This document shows positions 1 to 7,851 of a stretch of 64,000 nt of DNA, piece by piece. Location: the NCBI RefSeq assembly GCF_029887935.1, contig NZ_JARXRO010000007.1, forward strand, positions 1 to 64,000, read 5' to 3'. Made by a program: the position numbers and the translations under genes. The stretch comes from Luteimonas kalidii (GTDB lineage Bacteria > Pseudomonadota > Gammaproteobacteria > Xanthomonadales > Xanthomonadaceae). How positions within the stretch are numbered: position 1 is the stretch's first letter; every line of letters begins with the position of its first letter. The notes under the pieces are model-generated. The model was not told the DNA's origin. It saw only the letters and a program-made list of their open reading frames with translations, and did not search any database.

Positions 1-240
1 CACGCCATCCATGGCGTGCTTGCCGCGGTCCCTGCCGGCCGCGCTCGGCTTCCGGTGACCGGTGGGCTTTGGATTCTTCAGCAGTTGCAACCTGTTGCCA
101 AAGCTGCGTTCCGACACGTTTCCGGGACGGTCCAAATCCGCCGCGATTTCCTTCCCTGAAATCCAGCGCCTGCAGTCGCCGACGCCGTAGCCGACACACC
201 CGACTGACGAAGCGACGCGGACGAAGCTCAACGAGCCGCG

Positions 241-341
241 CCCTCTCGCCCGGTGGTCGCGGCCAGCGCGCCATGGATGGCGCGCGCCCGAGTCGGGGAA
301 GGAGCCCCGACCGAGGGAAGAGCGACCACCGGGCGGGAGGG
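241..341. repeat. Three-way-junction structured element
   Basis: Positions 241-260 are complementary to 322-341 over 20 bp with a single G-T wobble. Inside this outer stem are two more hairpins. The first is 266-285 (8-bp stem, loop TGGA). The second is 292-311 (7-bp stem GTCGGGG/CCCCGAC, loop AAGGAG). Together they form a clear three-way junction. There is no T-run afterwards, so it is not a simple terminator. It may be a BIME-like repeat of palindromic units or a structured RNA; both loops display ANGGA, the recognition core of CsrA/RsmA. The structure is read directly from the sequence; the role is unknown. Confidence 0.6.
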
Positions 342-439
342 TGCGGCGTCCCACTCGAAGGCGCCCTGCAGCGCCATCAGCCACCCCATCTGCAACACAT
401 CGTGCGATCCGGATCCGCGCCCCGTCACGCCGCCCGGGT

Positions 440-445
440 TAGCAT
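440..445 (+). promoter_or_regulatory. Possible -10 box just before the sirtuin start
   Basis: The hexamer TAGCAT ends six bases before the ATG at 452. A transcript initiated from it would begin at or next to the start codon, giving a leaderless or nearly leaderless mRNA. No good -35 and no Shine-Dalgarno sequence are visible, so this is a weak call. Confidence 0.25.
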
Positions 446-451
446 CTTCCC

Positions 452-1294
452 ATGTCCGCGTTGCCCGAAATCGCGAGCGACGACGAATCGGCCGCCGTGC
501 TGCGCGACTGGCTCGCCCTCCACCGGCGCGTGTTCGTGCTGACCGGCGCCGGCTGCAGCACCGCCTCGGGCATTCCCGACTACCGCGACCGCAACGGCGA
601 GTGGAAGCGCACGCCGCCGATCACGCTGCAGGCACTGACCGGGAGCGATGCCGCCTACCGGCGTTACTGGGCGCGCAGCAGCATCGGCTGGCCCCGTTTC
701 CTCGCCGCACGGCCCAACGCGGCCCACCGGGCACTGGCCGAACTCGAAGCACGCGGCACGATGCACCGACTGCTGACCCAGAATGTCGACGGCCTGCACC
801 AGCGTGCGGGCAATCGCGAGGTCATCGACCTGCACGGACGCCTGGACGGCGTCGTCTGCCTGGGCTGCGGCGCCCGCAGCGGGCGCGAGGCCATCCAGGC
901 CGACATCGAAGCGGCCAACGCCGACTGGATCGCCGGCCCCGCGGGCACCGCCCCCGACGGCGACGCCGACCTCGACGACGACGCGGTCACGGGCTTCCGC
1001 CCGCCCTGGTGCGAACAGTGCGGCGGACAGCTCAAGCCCGATGTCGTGTTCTTCGGCGAGAACGTTCCGCGACAGCGCGTGGCCGACGCCCAGCAGGCGC
1101 TGCAGGCCTCGGACGCCCTGCTGGTGGTCGGATCCTCGCTGATGGTCTGGTCGGGCCTGCGCTTCGTGCGCATGGCCGCCACGGCCGGCCTGCCGATCGC
1201 GATCCTCAACCGCGGGCGCACCCGCGCCGACGAGCTGGCCACCCTGCGCCTCGACGCCGAGATCGCCACCACCCTGCACGGGGCCCTGCAATGA
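452..1294 (+). CDS. Sir2-family NAD-dependent protein deacylase
   Basis: A 280-residue sirtuin that should remove acyl groups from lysine using NAD, releasing nicotinamide and O-acyl-ADP-ribose. The NAD-binding motif GAGCSTASGIPDYRD lies at about residues 32-46, followed by TQNVDGLH near 107 and the catalytic His in DLHGRLD near 128. Two Cys pairs (CLGC and CEQC) should bind the structural zinc. The wording of the motifs resembles class II (SIRT4-like) bacterial sirtuins more than E. coli CobB. The protein is cytoplasmic with no signal peptide. Its stop overlaps the trehalase start by four bases (ATGA), so the two are probably co-translated. The ATG at 452 lacks a clear ribosome-binding site. 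Confidence 0.9.
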   Translation: MSALPEIASDDESAAVLRDWLALHRRVFVLTGAGCSTASGIPDYRDRNGEWKRTPPITLQALTGSDAAYRRYWARSSIGWPRFLAARPNAAHRALAELEARGTMHRLLTQNVDGLHQRAGNREVIDLHGRLDGVVCLGCGARSGREAIQADIEAANADWIAGPAGTAPDGDADLDDDAVTGFRPPWCEQCGGQLKPDVVFFGENVPRQRVADAQQALQASDALLVVGSSLMVWSGLRFVRMAATAGLPIAILNRGRTRADELATLRLDAEIATTLHGALQ

Positions 1295-2871
1295 TCCGGC
1301 GCCTGCGCCGCAGCCTGCTCGCCGCCGTGCTGTGCGCCTGCGTTGCCCCAGCCGCCGCCCAGCAGTGCGTGGCCGGGTTTCCCGAGATCTACGGTGACCT
1401 GTTCGCCGATGCCCAGCGCGCGCTGCCGGACGCGAAGGCGATGGTGGACGCCATTCCCGCCGCTGCCCCCGCGGCGATCGCCGCCGAGTACGCGCAGCGC
1501 CGCGACGAGCCCGGCTTCGACCTGCCGTACTTCATCGCGCAGCGTTTCGAACTGCCGGCGCAGGCCGCGGGCGGCTACCGCACCGATCCGCGCCACGACG
1601 CCTCCACCCACATCGACCGGCTCTGGCGCGAACTCGAGCGTCCTCCCACGGACGGCGATGCGCGCAGTTCGCTGCTGCAGCTGCCGCATCCGTACATCGT
1701 GCCGGGCGGGCGCTATGGCGAGATCTACTACTGGGATTCGTACTTCACGATGCTGGGCCTGGTCGAGAGCGACCGCCTGGACCTGGTGCGCGGCATGGTG
1801 GCGAACTTCGCCGACATGATCGACCGCTACGGGCACGTACCCAACGGCAACCGCACCTACTACCTCAGCCGCTCGCAGCCGCCCTTCTTCGCCGCGATGG
1901 TGCAGCTGCTGGCCGCGCACGACGGGCGCGACGTGCTGACGGACTACCTGCCGCAACTGGCGCGCGAATACGCGTTCTGGATGGACGGTGCCGACGCGCT
2001 GGCGCCCGGCAGCGCGTACCGGCGCGTGGTGCGTCTGGCCGACGGCACCGTGCTCAACCGCTACTGGGACGATTGCGACACCCCGCGCGACGAAAGCCAC
2101 GTGATGGACGTGGACACTGCCGCCAGATCCACGCGGCCACCAGCCGAGGTCTACCGCAACCTGCGCGCCGGCGCCGAGAGCGGCTGGGATTTCAGTTCGC
2201 GCTGGCTGGCCGACGGGCGCAGCCTGCATACGATCCGCACCATCGAGATCGTGCCGCCCGACCTCAACAGCCTGCTGCACAGGCTGGAGTCGACGCTGGC
2301 CGAGGCCTACGCGCTCGCCGGCGATCCGGCGCGCGCAGCCGACCTGCGCACCCGCACCGACGCGCGCGCGGAGGCGATCCGGCGCCTGCTGTGGGACGAG
2401 GCTGCGGGCGCGTTCGTCGACCTGCTGTGGCGCGAAGGGCGGCCCAGCGGCCAGTTGACCCTGGCCACGGTCTACCCGCTGTACTTCGGCATCGCCGACC
2501 CGCCGCAGGCCGCGCGCGTCGCGGCCACCGTGCGGGCGCAACTGCTGCAGCGCCACGGCCTGGCCACCAGCACGGTGCGCAGCGGCGAGCAGTGGGACAT
2601 GCCCAATGGCTGGGCACCGCTGCAGTGGCTGGCGATCGGTGGTTTCGAGGGCTACGGCGAGCAGGCGCTGGCCAACGACATCGCGCATCGCTGGATCCGC
2701 CGCAACCTCGAGGTGTTCCGCGCCGAGCGCAAGCTGGTGGAGAAATACGATGTCACCGGCGACGCCGCCGCGGGTGGCGGTGAGTATCCGCTGCAGGACG
2801 GCTTCGGCTGGACCAACGGCGTGCTGCGCGCGCTGATGGCGCGCTATCCCGACGTCGCCGGCGCCCGCTGA
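1291..2871 (+). CDS. treA: Periplasmic alpha,alpha-trehalase (GH37)
   Basis: Hydrolyses trehalose to two glucose molecules in the periplasm. The 526-residue protein starts with a basic stretch and a hydrophobic segment ending in APAAAQQ, a good signal peptide of about 24 residues. Both family signatures are present: PGGRYGEIYYWDSY near residue 145 and QWDMPNGWAPLQW near 432. The glycine-rich GGGEYPLQDGFGW follows near 494. The Asp and Glu expected for inverting GH37 catalysis fall in the usual places, and the length matches TreA (about 535-565). A longer upstream reading frame exists, but the ATG at 1291, overlapping the sirtuin stop, is the start that yields the signal peptide. It ends 13 bases from the convergent CFA-synthase gene. 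Confidence 0.95.
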   Translation: MIRRLRRSLLAAVLCACVAPAAAQQCVAGFPEIYGDLFADAQRALPDAKAMVDAIPAAAPAAIAAEYAQRRDEPGFDLPYFIAQRFELPAQAAGGYRTDPRHDASTHIDRLWRELERPPTDGDARSSLLQLPHPYIVPGGRYGEIYYWDSYFTMLGLVESDRLDLVRGMVANFADMIDRYGHVPNGNRTYYLSRSQPPFFAAMVQLLAAHDGRDVLTDYLPQLAREYAFWMDGADALAPGSAYRRVVRLADGTVLNRYWDDCDTPRDESHVMDVDTAARSTRPPAEVYRNLRAGAESGWDFSSRWLADGRSLHTIRTIEIVPPDLNSLLHRLESTLAEAYALAGDPARAADLRTRTDARAEAIRRLLWDEAAGAFVDLLWREGRPSGQLTLATVYPLYFGIADPPQAARVAATVRAQLLQRHGLATSTVRSGEQWDMPNGWAPLQWLAIGGFEGYGEQALANDIAHRWIRRNLEVFRAERKLVEKYDVTGDAAAGGGEYPLQDGFGWTNGVLRALMARYPDVAGAR

Positions 2872-2884
2872 CGCCGCGCCGTCC

Positions 2885-4003
2885 TCAGCGCGGCGCCACG
2901 TATCCGGCCGGCACGCCGCGCGGCGACAGCACCAGTTGCCAGAGCTGGATCAGCCGCACCCGGAAGCAGGCCATCGACGCCGCCAGGTAGTAGCGCCACA
3001 TCCGCCGGAAGCGCTCGTCGTAGCGTGCGCCCAGTCGCGGCCAGGCGCCCTCGATGTTGCCGCGCCAGGCCTGCAGGGTGCGGTCGTAGTCGGCGCCGAA
3101 GCTGTGCCAGTCCTCGATCACGAAGCGGCCCTCCAGCGCGGTGGCCAGCTGCGCCGCGGACGGCAGCATCGAGTTGGGGAACACGTACTTCGCGATCCAC
3201 GGGTCGGTGTGCGTGCGACTGCGGTTGCCGCCGATCGTATGCAGCAGGAACAGCCCGTCGGGCGCGAGCCAGCGGCGCGCCAGGTCGAAGTAGCCGGCGT
3301 AGTTGCGTACGCCCACGTGTTCGAACATCCCGATCGAGACGATCCGGTCGAAGCCGCCGTCGAATTCGCGATAGTCCTGTACCCGGATCTCGACCGGCCA
3401 GCCGGCGCACAGCGTTCGCGCGTAGGCCGCCTGCTCGCACGAGATGGTCAGGCCCACCCCGGACACGCCGTAGCGCTCGGCCGCGAACCGGAGCATCTCG
3501 CCCCAGCCGCAGCCGATGTCGAGCAGGGTCATGCCGGGCCGCAGCCCGAGCTTGCGGCAGCACAGGTCGAGCTTGGCCTCCTGCGCGGCGTCCAGGTCGG
3601 CCGCCTCGCGCCAGTAGCCGCAGCTGTAGACCAGGCGCCGCCCGAGCATCGACGCATACAGGTCGTTGCCCAGGTCGTAGTGGCGTTCGCCGACCGCGCG
3701 ACCGCGGCGGCCGCGCTGCAGGTTGAGCAGGCGCGCGAGCAGCGCGATGCGCATGTCGGCCAGTCCCAGGACCCGCCGCTCGAGACCCGCGCCCAGCAGG
3801 CGCTGCAGGCAACCGTCGAGCGAATCCGCGTCCCAGCCGCCGTCCATGTACGACTCGCCGAGTGCCAGCGATCCACCCGCCAGCAGCCGCGCCGGCACCT
3901 GCGGATCGAGCACGCGCAGGTCCCACGGCCGCTCACCGTCCAGGCGTACGTCCGCCTCGGCCAGCAGGGATTGCAGACGGTTCCGGAACCGGTCCTCGCG
4001 CAT
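2885..4003 (-). CDS. Cyclopropane-fatty-acyl-phospholipid synthase family protein
   Basis: A 372-residue SAM-dependent methyltransferase of the CFA/mycolic-acid synthase family, expected to add a methylene bridge across double bonds of membrane phospholipid acyl chains. The SAM-binding motif LLDIGCGWGEML is near residue 160, preceded by HYDLGNDLYASML and YSCGYW, which are typical of the family. SIGMFEHVG follows near 223 and the C-terminal part holds the conserved YDRTLQAW region. The protein is cytoplasmic or peripheral. The neighbours are the convergent trehalase and, upstream, a lipoprotein gene on the same strand. Genomes of this group can carry several such paralogues, so I do not assign a gene symbol. 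Confidence 0.9.
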   Translation of the reverse strand: MREDRFRNRLQSLLAEADVRLDGERPWDLRVLDPQVPARLLAGGSLALGESYMDGGWDADSLDGCLQRLLGAGLERRVLGLADMRIALLARLLNLQRGRRGRAVGERHYDLGNDLYASMLGRRLVYSCGYWREAADLDAAQEAKLDLCCRKLGLRPGMTLLDIGCGWGEMLRFAAERYGVSGVGLTISCEQAAYARTLCAGWPVEIRVQDYREFDGGFDRIVSIGMFEHVGVRNYAGYFDLARRWLAPDGLFLLHTIGGNRSRTHTDPWIAKYVFPNSMLPSAAQLATALEGRFVIEDWHSFGADYDRTLQAWRGNIEGAWPRLGARYDERFRRMWRYYLAASMACFRVRLIQLWQLVLSPRGVPAGYVAPR

Positions 4004-4051
4004 GCTCCCGCCTTCGGGGCGGGACGTGGCCCGGCCCCAGCGGGAACGAGT

Positions 4052-4900
4052 CTACTGCGACGCGGACGGGTCGGAAAACAGCGGCCGGTACTGCTCGACG
4101 ATGTGCGGCAGCAGCACGCCCGCAGGCACCTCGACGGTCTGCACGCCGTCCGAGTAGGGGCCCACCTGGTAAGGCGGGAAGACGAACCGCAGCGCGACCA
4201 CACGACCGTCGGCGCCGATCACCGGCTCGAACTCGGCGAAGCTGTCGGCCTCGGGGGTGGCGCCCTCGTCGATCATGCGTCCGGCCGACCGCACCACGCG
4301 TTCGCGCTCGGCTGGCTCGAGGTCGTCGGCATCCACCCGCTGCGAGAGGGCGGCATGCAGCTGTTCGCGCACGTAGCGTGCGATCGTGCGCCAGGCCTCG
4401 GGATCGCGCACCAGCGCGTCGGCGGTCAGCAGGCGGTCGTGCTGCGGCAGCCACACGAAGCGCGCGATCAGCGGCGCACCGTGGGCGCCGCCGGTGAAGC
4501 TGCTGCCGTCGGCGGCCACGGCGAAGATCTCCGGCGTGTCGGCGATCACCTTGTACTCCAGGGCGAGGTCGTACATCGTGGTGCCCGACCCGCCATCGGC
4601 GTCGAGCCCGGCGACGGCCTGCATCAGGTCCTCGCGCGCGGCATCGGAATAGGCCTTCAGTTCGGTGGCGAGCCCCGGATAGCGATTGACCTCGGGCGGA
4701 TAGGTGATGCCGACGATGTAGCGCGGATCGGATTCCACGACGTCGTTCAGCTCGACCGGCTCACGCGGCGGCGCGGGGTCCGGCGATTCGACCGCGGCCT
4801 GCGGCGCCCGGGTGTCCGGCGCGCGCGGCGCCTCGTCGCGGCAGGCGGCCAGTGCCAGCAACAGCAGCGGCAGGACAATCGGGCGAGACAACCGGTTCAT
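4052..4900 (-). CDS. DUF3298/RsiV-like lipoprotein
   Basis: A 282-residue lipoprotein: a basic start, a leucine-rich hydrophobic stretch and the lipobox LAAC with the Cys near residue 20. A proline-, alanine- and acid-rich linker follows to about residue 50. The remainder (YIVGITYPPEVNRYPGL, then GGAHGAPLIARFVW and FVFPPYQVGPYSDG) resembles the DUF4163/DUF3298 pair found in RsiV-type and PdaC-type proteins. In RsiV that fold binds lysozyme; whether this protein does is unknown. No sigma-factor gene adjoins it, so an anti-sigma role is not supported. The final VQTVEVPAGVLLPHI matches the usual end of the domain. Confidence 0.75.
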   Translation of the reverse strand: MNRLSRPIVLPLLLLALAACRDEAPRAPDTRAPQAAVESPDPAPPREPVELNDVVESDPRYIVGITYPPEVNRYPGLATELKAYSDAAREDLMQAVAGLDADGGSGTTMYDLALEYKVIADTPEIFAVAADGSSFTGGAHGAPLIARFVWLPQHDRLLTADALVRDPEAWRTIARYVREQLHAALSQRVDADDLEPAERERVVRSAGRMIDEGATPEADSFAEFEPVIGADGRVVALRFVFPPYQVGPYSDGVQTVEVPAGVLLPHIVEQYRPLFSDPSASQ

Positions 4901-5217
4901 TCCTCACGTCCCCTGTGAACGATGTCATGTGGAAGGCGCGCAAGCATACGCGCGGTCTAACGCTTTTGTAACAAGCCATCGGTGCACGCAGAGTCAAGGC
5001 CGCACATCGCGGCCGGGGGGCACCGGTCGACGCCGCCGACCTCCGGATGCTCCGCGGCGGCGCAGCGGCTGGCTGGCTCGAATGCCGTCGTGCAGGGAGA
5101 CCGCCACGGACCCGGCAGCGGCCGTCCGACCGGGCGCCGTGCCGTCCGATCGCCGCATCGGTGTGCTGCAAGGCGGTGGCAGCAGGCAGGGACGACACCT
5201 GCGCGGCGCACAAAGAA
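4901..5217. other. Intergenic region upstream of the DUF3298 lipoprotein
   Basis: About 320 bases between the lipoprotein start and the cold-shock terminator. It must hold the lipoprotein promoter. On the minus strand a TTACAA hexamer near 4972, a 17-base spacer and TATGCT near 4946 form a weak sigma-70-like pair. I see no gene, repeat or riboswitch here. Confidence 0.4.
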
Positions 5218-5247
5218 GAAGCCCCGGGTGTCGCCACCCGGGGCTTC
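5218..5247 (-). terminator. Rho-independent terminator of the cold-shock gene
   Basis: A 13-bp perfect stem (5218-5230 with 5235-5247, core GCCCCGGGTG) with a four-base loop, directly downstream of the cold-shock stop. On the minus strand it is followed by TTCTTCTTT, a T-rich but interrupted tail. It should end the single-gene cold-shock transcript. Confidence 0.85.
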
Positions 5248-5272
5248 CTGGCATCGCGAATCGCGGCGTCGC

Positions 5273-5485
5273 TTAGAGCGGCTGCACTTCGTCGGCCTGC
5301 AGGCCCTTCTGGCCCTGCACGACCTTGAACGAGACCTTCTGGCCTTCCTGCAGCGACTTGAAGCCGGTGCCCTGGATCGAGCGGAAGTGGACGAACAGGT
5401 CCTGGCCGCTTTCCGGGGTGATGAAACCGAAGCCCTTGGCGTCGTTGAACCACTTGACGGTGCCGGTCTGGCGATCTCCAGTCAT
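5273..5485 (-). CDS. Cold-shock protein (CspA family)
   Basis: A 70-residue single OB-fold cold-shock domain that binds single-stranded RNA and DNA. Both nucleic-acid motifs are intact: RNP1 KGFGFITP near residue 17 and RNP2 LFVHF near 29. The length is typical of CspA-type proteins. A strong ribosome-binding site, AAGGAG, lies seven bases before the ATG. It is monocistronic, with its own terminator just downstream and a long leader upstream, as expected for a post-transcriptionally controlled cold-shock gene. Which paralogue it is cannot be told from sequence alone. Confidence 0.97.
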   Translation of the reverse strand: MTGDRQTGTVKWFNDAKGFGFITPESGQDLFVHFRSIQGTGFKSLQEGQKVSFKVVQGQKGLQADEVQPL

Positions 5486-5520
5486 GGAGCTACTCCTTGA
5501 AACTAGACAGTGGATGGATA

Positions 5521-5544
5521 CCAGGCTCCCTCTGGGATGCCTGG
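5521..5544 (-). promoter_or_regulatory. Hairpin in the cold-shock gene leader
   Basis: On the minus strand, 36-59 bases before the cold-shock ATG, CCAGGC pairs with GCCTGG and TCCC pairs with GGGA inside it (one bulged base, three-base loop), giving a 10-bp hairpin. It lies in the expected untranslated leader and could act in leader folding or transcript stability. A temperature-switch role is inference only. Confidence 0.4.
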
Positions 5545-5729
5545 ACTGTATCGAGCAAGGGGTAACGCGAACGATGGAGCGGATCGCCTGGAGCGGCCGC
5601 CGGGGGGGACGGCTGGAGACTCTTGTGATCTACCGCATCGGAGCCACGATGTACCGTGATCCCGGCCTTGAACAGTGGGCGAACGATATCGCACTTTCCG
5701 GGCGATGTGTAAATACCCTCGGGTACGCC

Positions 5730-6443
5730 CTACCACGCCTCCCGGCCGGGGACCAGGGCCGCCAGCTCGGGGTCGGTCAGGTTGCGCCACTGGCCGGGTT
5801 TGAGGTGTCCCAGCTGGACCGGGCCGATCCGCACCCGCCTCAGCTGTTTCACCCGCAGCCCGAAGTGCGCGGCCATCAGCCGGATCTGCCGGTTCAGTCC
5901 CTGCACCAGCACGATCCGGAATCCGAAGCGCCCGACCTTGCCGGTCCGGCACGGCAGGGTGACCTGGCCGTGCACCGGCACCCCGCGGCTCATGCCGCGC
6001 AGGAATTCGGGCGTCACCGGGTGGTTCACCGCCACCAGGTACTCCTTCTCCAGCGTGTTCTCGGCGCGCAGGATCGCGTTGACGATCTCGCCGTTGCTGG
6101 TGAGCAGGATCAGGCCTTCCGAATCCTTGTCCAGGCGCCCGATCGGGAAGATCCGCTGCTCGTGGCCGACGAAATCGACGATGTTGCCCTTGACCGAGGA
6201 CTCGGTGGTGCAGGTCACGCCCACCGGCTTGTTGAGCGCGATGTACACGTGCCGGCGCCTGCCCTTCGCCGCACTGCGCGGCTTGAGCGGCTGGCCGTCG
6301 AGCAGCACCGCGTCGCCCTCGCCGACCTCGGCACCGATGCGCGCGCGGACCCCGTTGACGCTGACCCGGCCCTCGCCGATCAGGCGGTCCGCCTCGCGTC
6401 GGGAACAGTGGCCGGTGTCGCTGATGTAGCGGTTGAGACGCAT
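5730..6443 (-). CDS. rluF: 23S rRNA pseudouridine synthase RluF
   Basis: A 237-residue RsuA/RluB/E/F-family pseudouridine synthase expected to isomerise U2604 of 23S rRNA. An S4 RNA-binding domain occupies about residues 1-60 (RLNRYISDTG, READRLIGEGRVSVNG). The catalytic Asp is in GRLDKDSEGLILLT near residue 102. The segment KEYLVAVNHPVTPEF and the closing RIVLVQGLNRQIR match RluF rather than RluB or RsuA. It is shorter than E. coli RluF (290), lacking a C-terminal extension. I chose the ATG at 6443, which places the S4 motif at the N-terminus; an upstream in-frame start would add 21 unconserved residues. Confidence 0.88.
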   Translation of the reverse strand: MRLNRYISDTGHCSRREADRLIGEGRVSVNGVRARIGAEVGEGDAVLLDGQPLKPRSAAKGRRRHVYIALNKPVGVTCTTESSVKGNIVDFVGHEQRIFPIGRLDKDSEGLILLTSNGEIVNAILRAENTLEKEYLVAVNHPVTPEFLRGMSRGVPVHGQVTLPCRTGKVGRFGFRIVLVQGLNRQIRLMAAHFGLRVKQLRRVRIGPVQLGHLKPGQWRNLTDPELAALVPGREAW

Positions 6444-6533
6444 CACGGGGCGGTCGGTCGGCGTGGGGCGCGCAGTCTGGCAGATCACGCGTGCGACGCG
6501 CAGCACGACGGCGGCGCGGCGCGCCCCGGGACC

Positions 6534-6815
6534 TCAGCCGGTCGCGAGCAGATCGGCGAACTCGGGATGGCGCCCGCTCCATTCGGCGGCGTAGCTGCAG
6601 CGCGGTTCCACCCGGAGTCCCGCGGCACGTGCGTGCTCGAAGGCTGCACGGACCAGTTGCCCGGCCACGCCGCGCCCGCGCAGTTCGGCCGGAACGCCGG
6701 TATGCACGATGACCAGGCGTCCGTCCGCCAGCTGGTAGTCCAGCACCGCCCGCCCTTCCGGAAAGACGGCCTCGAAGCCCTCGCCGTCACGGTGGCGGAT
6801 GTCGATCGGGTCCAT
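6534..6815 (-). CDS. Small GNAT-fold acetyltransferase (YjdJ-like)
   Basis: A 93-residue protein of the short Gcn5-related N-acetyltransferase family. The acetyl-CoA pyrophosphate-binding loop is VPAELRGRGVAGQLVRAA near residues 43-60. The C-terminal CSYAAEWSGRHPEFADLL matches the family signature, in which a Cys precedes a Tyr/Trp-rich segment and HPE. Such mini-GNATs are found across bacteria and their substrates are mostly unknown. The ATG at 6815 has AGGAA a suitable distance upstream, so the longer frame from 6887 is rejected. It is upstream of rluF on the same strand with a 90-bp gap. Confidence 0.85.
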   Translation of the reverse strand: MDPIDIRHRDGEGFEAVFPEGRAVLDYQLADGRLVIVHTGVPAELRGRGVAGQLVRAAFEHARAAGLRVEPRCSYAAEWSGRHPEFADLLATG

Positions 6816-6996
6816 GGGGGGTTCCTGTGTCCGCTGGGGGGCCTGCATTGTGGGTCGGGCGGCGGTGGCCGTCACCTCGGCGCGCATCGCGCCTGCGGGT
6901 GACGCACCGGGGCGACAGATCGTTGACGGCGATCACGCTTCCGGCTGGCACGGAACCTGCTTCCCCATGGAACACACGCGCCAGACCGGGGGATCC

Positions 6997-7179
6997 ATGA
7001 TCGACCACGCAACCCAGCAGCAGGCCATCGTGCGCCTGTTCGACCTCGTCCGGAACGGCGATGTCGACAATCTCGAATTCTCGCAGCTCGACTCGCTGAT
7101 CTACGGTGCGCTCGAGCAGACCTACCAGGTCACCGACGCCGGGAACGACCAGCACATGGTCCGCACCACCGCGCTGTAG
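6997..7179 (+). CDS. Hypothetical 60-residue protein
   Basis: A short acidic protein that I do not recognise. It has a predicted helical first half (QQQAIVRLFDLVRNGDVDNL) and no Cys, signal peptide or membrane segment. The ATG at 6997 is preceded by GGGGGA at good spacing; an in-frame ATG at 6967 would add ten residues. The gene faces the rhomboid gene tail to tail, and a stem-loop lies in the short gap. Codon use looks like the rest of the window, which supports a real gene. Confidence 0.5.
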   Translation: MIDHATQQQAIVRLFDLVRNGDVDNLEFSQLDSLIYGALEQTYQVTDAGNDQHMVRTTAL

Positions 7180-7186
7180 TCCGGGC

Positions 7187-7203
7187 ACGCGGCCCGGCCG
7201 CGT
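7187..7203. terminator. Stem-loop between convergent genes
   Basis: A 7-bp perfect stem, ACGCGGC/GCCGCGT, with a three-base loop lies in the 39-base gap between the 60-residue ORF and the rhomboid gene. It lacks a T-run on either strand, so it may only assist termination. Confidence 0.3.
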
Positions 7204-7218
7204 ACCGCCCCGCCCTGC

Positions 7219-7833
7219 TCAGCCGAACGACGGGCTGAGCAGCCGCGACGCGAAGGTGGACGCCACCCTCGGCTCCATCAGCACCGTGAACAGCACGCCG
7301 TAGGCCGCGCCCCACAGGTGGGCGCTGTGGTTGACGTTGTCGCCGCCGCGCCGGTCCATCCAGATCGAATAGCCGATGTACAGCGCGGCGTACACGATTG
7401 CCGGCACCGGCAGGAAGAACACGAAGATTAGGTTCCACGGCGCGAACAGGATGAAGCTGAAGAGCACCGCCGACACCGCGCCCGATGCGCCCAGGCTGCG
7501 GTAGCCCGCGTCCTTCTGGTGCCGGAAGTAGGTCGGCATGATCGCCATCACGATCGCCGACAGGTAGAACGCGGCGAAGCCCAGGTGGCCGATGCGGTCG
7601 ACGAACACCGGCTCGATCGAACGCCCGAAGAAGAACAGCGTGATCATGTTGAACAGCAGGTGCTGGGCGTCGGCATGGATGAAGCCGTGCGTCACCAGCC
7701 GGTCGTACTGGCGGTGGCGGTCGATCGCCGGCGGCCAAAGGATCAGGCGGTCCAGCAGGCGGCGGTCGTTGAACGCGCGCCAGGACACGAACACGGTGAC
7801 GGCGATCAGGACGAAGGTGACGATGGATTGCAT
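7219..7833 (-). CDS. Rhomboid-family intramembrane serine protease
   Basis: A 204-residue polytopic inner-membrane protein with about six hydrophobic segments. The catalytic Ser is S117 in GASGAVSAVLF and its partner His is H172 in AHLWGAAYG. HADAQHLLFNM near residue 53 matches the conserved His/Asn-containing stretch of TM2. The GxSG and His pair show an active rhomboid that should cleave substrates within the membrane. The substrate is unknown. It lies 18 bases downstream of the POT transporter on the same strand and may be co-transcribed with it. Confidence 0.92.
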   Translation of the reverse strand: MQSIVTFVLIAVTVFVSWRAFNDRRLLDRLILWPPAIDRHRQYDRLVTHGFIHADAQHLLFNMITLFFFGRSIEPVFVDRIGHLGFAAFYLSAIVMAIMPTYFRHQKDAGYRSLGASGAVSAVLFSFILFAPWNLIFVFFLPVPAIVYAALYIGYSIWMDRRGGDNVNHSAHLWGAAYGVLFTVLMEPRVASTFASRLLSPSFG

Positions 7834-7851
7834 GCGGGCTGCCGGCTGGCC

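Larger units (their letters stand above)
1..451. other. Non-coding stretch left of the sirtuin gene
   Basis: I see no convincing gene in these 451 bases. The open frames crossing them are arginine- and proline-rich composition shadows. The stretch opens with a perfect hairpin at 1-18 (7-bp stem, loop TCCA) and holds a large structured element at 241-341, annotated separately. A TAGCAT box lies just before the sirtuin start. The window edge cuts whatever lies further left, so the hairpin at 1-18 could be part of a larger element. Confidence 0.6.

Noticed and set aside
253-2871. A single 872-codon frame covering the sirtuin region and trehalase
   Set aside because: The first part is an arginine/proline-rich shadow of the sirtuin gene. 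The true trehalase start at 1291 gives a signal peptide and overlaps the sirtuin stop.
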